Below, piece after piece: positions 14,521 to 16,581 of a DNA stretch of 16,581 bases. Every line of letters starts with the position of its first letter. The stretch's first letter is position 1. This stretch comes from DAOMFM01 sp035429825. GTDB taxonomy: Bacteria > Acidobacteriota > Blastocatellia > UBA7656 > JADIYM01. The notes under the pieces are model-generated. The model was not told the origin of the DNA. It worked only from the letters and a program-made list of their open reading frames with translations, and did no database searches. Location: assembly GCA_044224215.1 (NCBI GenBank), contig JBGAKX010000097.1:1-16581 (forward strand), written 5' to 3'. A program made the position numbers and the translations under genes.

Positions 14521-15414
14521 TCACACGCGCCCGAGGAAATCGAGGACGAGCTCGTTGAATTCGTTGCAGCACTCGATGTGCGGCGCGTGACCACAATCCT
14601 CGAAGATCCGCACCGAAGCATTGGGAATACCTCGCGCCGCGATCGCCGCGTGTGCCACGGGTAGCAGTCGGTCCTGCCGTCCCCACACGACGAGCGTAGG
14701 TGTCGCGATCCGATCAAGGTTGTCGACGACGCTTCGAACGACGTCTTCCCTCACACCGCGGACGGTGACAAGAGCGCGCAGAATTTCCAGTGCGGAACGT
14801 CGCGCCTCGGGCGACGAGGCGCGCGCAATCGCCGCTGTGACGATCTCGTCCGAGATCAGCGTGCGGTCGCTCACCGCCCTCTCAAGGAAGTACCTCACCA
14901 TTCCGCGCGACGGCCGAGTCACAAGCTCGCCGACGAACGGCACAGTTGCAATTCGCGAGCTGAGCGCAAGGTCTCGTCCGAGGCCTGCGCTGCTGACGAG
15001 CACGAGCGCCCTTACGCGGTCGGGATACGACATCGCGAACTTGAGCGCTACCGCGGCGCCCATCGAGTGTCCGATGATACGTGCATCGTCCACGTCGACC
15101 GACGTCATGAAATCCGCGACAAATGCGGCGAAATTGGCAAGGGAGTGGTGGATCGCCGGTTTGTCGGACAACCCACAGCCGACAAGGTCGACGGCGTGCA
15201 CGCGGTACGACGAGGCGAGTGCGGCAACGTTGCATACCCACGTCTCGACGGTCTCGCCGAAGCCGTGGAGAAGCACGACAGGTGGACCACTCTCACCGGC
15301 TATCCAGTAGCGCACCCGTACGTCGCCAACGGTGACGTAGCAATCACGCGACACCCAGCTTTCGAGAGGCGCCAGGATGCTTCGCGCGTTACCGCACCGA
15401 GAATGCGTGTTCAT
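14521..15414 (-). CDS. alpha/beta-fold hydrolase
   Basis: 297 residues, typical of the single-domain alpha/beta hydrolase family. Oxyanion-hole loop HGFGE (50-54), nucleophile elbow GHSMGA with Ser117, acid Asp248 in WGRQDRLLP, and His276 in CGHAPH complete the triad. A cap region lies at about 145-230. No signal peptide, so cytoplasmic. The substrate cannot be told; relatives include esterases, C-C hydrolases of aromatic breakdown (MhpC/BphD-like) and haloperoxidase-like proteins. The ATG has GGGAGG 11 bases upstream, slightly far; the first 25 residues precede the usual fold start, so a later start is possible. It is convergent with higA and divergent from the LolA-like gene; no operon partner. 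Confidence 0.87.
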   Translation of the reverse strand: MNTHSRCGNARSILAPLESWVSRDCYVTVGDVRVRYWIAGESGPPVVLLHGFGETVETWVCNVAALASSYRVHAVDLVGCGLSDKPAIHHSLANFAAFVADFMTSVDVDDARIIGHSMGAAVALKFAMSYPDRVRALVLVSSAGLGRDLALSSRIATVPFVGELVTRPSRGMVRYFLERAVSDRTLISDEIVTAAIARASSPEARRSALEILRALVTVRGVREDVVRSVVDNLDRIATPTLVVWGRQDRLLPVAHAAIAARGIPNASVRIFEDCGHAPHIECCNEFNELVLDFLGRV

Positions 15415-15581
15415 TGCGTACGGTGCCTCCCGAGCACACGATTCCCGTCGTCGCCACCGACGTGCCGACGTTTCGCAGACGTCGTACGAGCTCGAGCGCC
15501 GTCGCTACCCAACTGCGCGCTCGAGGTGCCGTGGACGCCCATGGCGAGCGTTGAGTCTCGCGCGTCCGGCAGATTGTAGCT

Positions 15582-15703
15582 CGCTCACTCCATAATGCGC
15601 CTACGTGCCGCGATTCACGAGCACATTCGTACGATTGACGTCCGGCCATTCCGCTCGAACCGTCATGAAACTGAGTTCGTTAACGCATCGCACGTTCAAC
15701 GCG
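15582..15703 (+). repeat. 122-bp tandem repeat, copy 1
   Basis: Directly abuts copy 2 at a constant offset of 122 bp with no gaps; I count 12 mismatches. It contains CGTTAACG (15678-15685) and CGTTCAACG (15693-15701). Confidence 0.9.
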
Positions 15704-15825
15704 CGCTCACTCCATAATGCGCCTCGGAAACGCGATTCACGAGCACATTCGTACCAATGACGTCTGGCCATTCCTTTCGAACGGTCATGGAACTGAGTTC
15801 GTTAACGCATCGCACGTTCAACGCG
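15704..15825 (+). repeat. 122-bp tandem repeat, copy 2
   Basis: Second copy; the last 32 bases, with CGTTAACG (15800-15807) and CGTTCAACG (15815-15823), are identical to copy 1. It ends 23 bp before the ATG of the LolA-like gene and just ahead of its ribosome site. Confidence 0.9.
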
Positions 15826-15848
15826 TCTACTCGAGCAAGGAGTTGTCC

Positions 15849-16581
15849 ATGATTTGTGTCTCCATGCTCTGCATCGCCTTCGTCCTGTCAGCCACGCAGA
15901 GTGCGCCTGACAGGCTTCCCGTTACGGCCGACCAGATCATCGCGAACCACATCGAGGCCCGAGGTGGTCGCGAGGCGATTGCGCGCGTCCACAGCGTCGT
16001 GTTCCGGGGGACATACTCCGAACCTGGATTCGAGACGCCGAAAGCTGCTATGGCCCTCATGCGGCCGTATTACAAGCTTGTCGGCGACCCCGGCGATCTC
16101 TCGAATGATTTTCGCGAGGGCTACGACGGCAGCGCGTGGGAGTTCTACGGCGACCCGGGAATCGTCCTGCGAACCGTCGGCGCCGCAGCCGCAGCCGCGC
16201 GCCACCACGCCGACATCGACGGACCGCTCGTCGACTACCGCTCAAAGGGCTCGACGGTAACGCTCGTCGGAATGGACAGTGTCGACGGCCGCGCGGCGTA
16301 CTGTCTGCGGGTGCAAATGCAGGACGGATTCGAGGAGGACGAGCTCGTCGATGCCGAGTCGTGGCTGTTGATCGCGTCGCGCAAGGCCGCGCCGATTCAT
16401 GCGTTTGGCGCCGATGTCCGGTCCGAGACCCGGTTCTCCGACTTTCGCGCCGTGGGTGGCGTGCGCTATCCGTTTTCCATCCGCGAAGTCGATCTCGGGA
16501 CAGGAAAGCCGCTCAACGAGATGAAATACTCGTCGATCGAAATCAACACGCCAATCGACGTCGCGGTATTCTCGCCGCCCG
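15849..16581 (+). CDS. exported LolA-like / outer-membrane lipoprotein-sorting-like protein, 3' truncated by window
   Basis: The frame is open from this ATG to the window edge (244 residues seen). AAGGAG lies six bases upstream. Residues 1-18 are a short hydrophobic signal (ICVSMLCIAFVLSATQS). The mature part begins with TADQIIANHIEARGGREAIARV, a pattern I associate with periplasmic proteins annotated as outer-membrane lipoprotein-sorting or LolA-like. A series of strands follows: VVFRGTY, YYKLVGD, then a DGSAWEFYG turn, LVGMDSVDGRAAYCLRVQM, SWLLIASRK, ETRFSDFRAVGGVRYPFSIREVD. Such proteins have an open beta-sheet that binds lipid-like ligands; this one's ligand is unknown. The gene is preceded directly by the 122-bp tandem duplication, a possible control region. 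Confidence 0.75.
   Translation, partial: MICVSMLCIAFVLSATQSAPDRLPVTADQIIANHIEARGGREAIARVHSVVFRGTYSEPGFETPKAAMALMRPYYKLVGDPGDLSNDFREGYDGSAWEFYGDPGIVLRTVGAAAAAARHHADIDGPLVDYRSKGSTVTLVGMDSVDGRAAYCLRVQMQDGFEEDELVDAESWLLIASRKAAPIHAFGADVRSETRFSDFRAVGGVRYPFSIREVDLGTGKPLNEMKYSSIEINTPIDVAVFSPP

Noticed and set aside
14621..15310. Plus-strand frame opposite the alpha/beta hydrolase
   Set aside because: Ser/Thr/Arg-rich antisense of a gene with a complete catalytic triad.
15582..15825. CRISPR array
   Set aside because: Only two units of 122 bp directly abutting, with no short repeat-spacer alternation and no cas gene.

Overview
The window is GC-rich, densely coded bacterial DNA with no rRNA or tRNA gene, CRISPR array or intact transposase that I can see. 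The mix of families (FN3-type secreted protein, DUF2780, DUF2252, a di-heme c-type cytochrome, OmpA-type envelope protein, LolA-like protein, several plain signal-peptide proteins) points to a Gram-negative environmental bacterium. An Acidobacteriota-like lineage is my best guess, but that is inference from gene content and style, not from a marker gene.

Layout. (1) 3-620: the 3' end of a secreted FN3-type protein. It converges on a minus-strand block (627-3502) read right to left: a DUF2780 protein, a tiny secreted repeat protein that matches the 7(1) septoil-knot pattern, a PduS-type Fe-S flavoprotein and a PduT-type microcompartment shell protein. PduS and PduT are known electron-transfer partners, but no other microcompartment gene is visible here. 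(2) 3946-8296, plus strand: a DUF2252 kinase-fold-like protein, a di-heme cytochrome c, a membrane-anchored Coa1-like protein and an unidentified secreted protein. (3) 8681-9670: an OmpA-domain protein followed by a hairpin. (4) 9.7-14.3 kb: an accessory stretch with more spacer DNA and mixed strands. It holds three toxin-antitoxin modules: ParD with a ParE interrupted by one stop codon, an MNT/HEPN pair, and a toxin-first HigBA pair. A secreted delta-60-repeat protein lies between the second and third. An 18-bp direct repeat brackets the MNT/HEPN pair, and weaker matches to its core lie at the HigBA pair. (5) 14521-15414, minus: an alpha/beta hydrolase. Next comes a 122-bp tandem duplication and then, on the plus strand, the 5' part of a LolA-like exported protein that runs off the window.

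How the genes may work together. PduS would pass electrons through the Fe-S site of PduT across a microcompartment shell. The lone pair implies either that the rest of the shell locus is elsewhere or that the pair has been re-used. The TA-rich segment looks like an acquisition zone with one decayed module (ParE) and two apparently intact ones. The higB promoter has a near-consensus -35/-10 whose -10 overlaps a palindrome and whose expected transcription start falls on the GTG start codon, suggesting autoregulated, leaderless expression.
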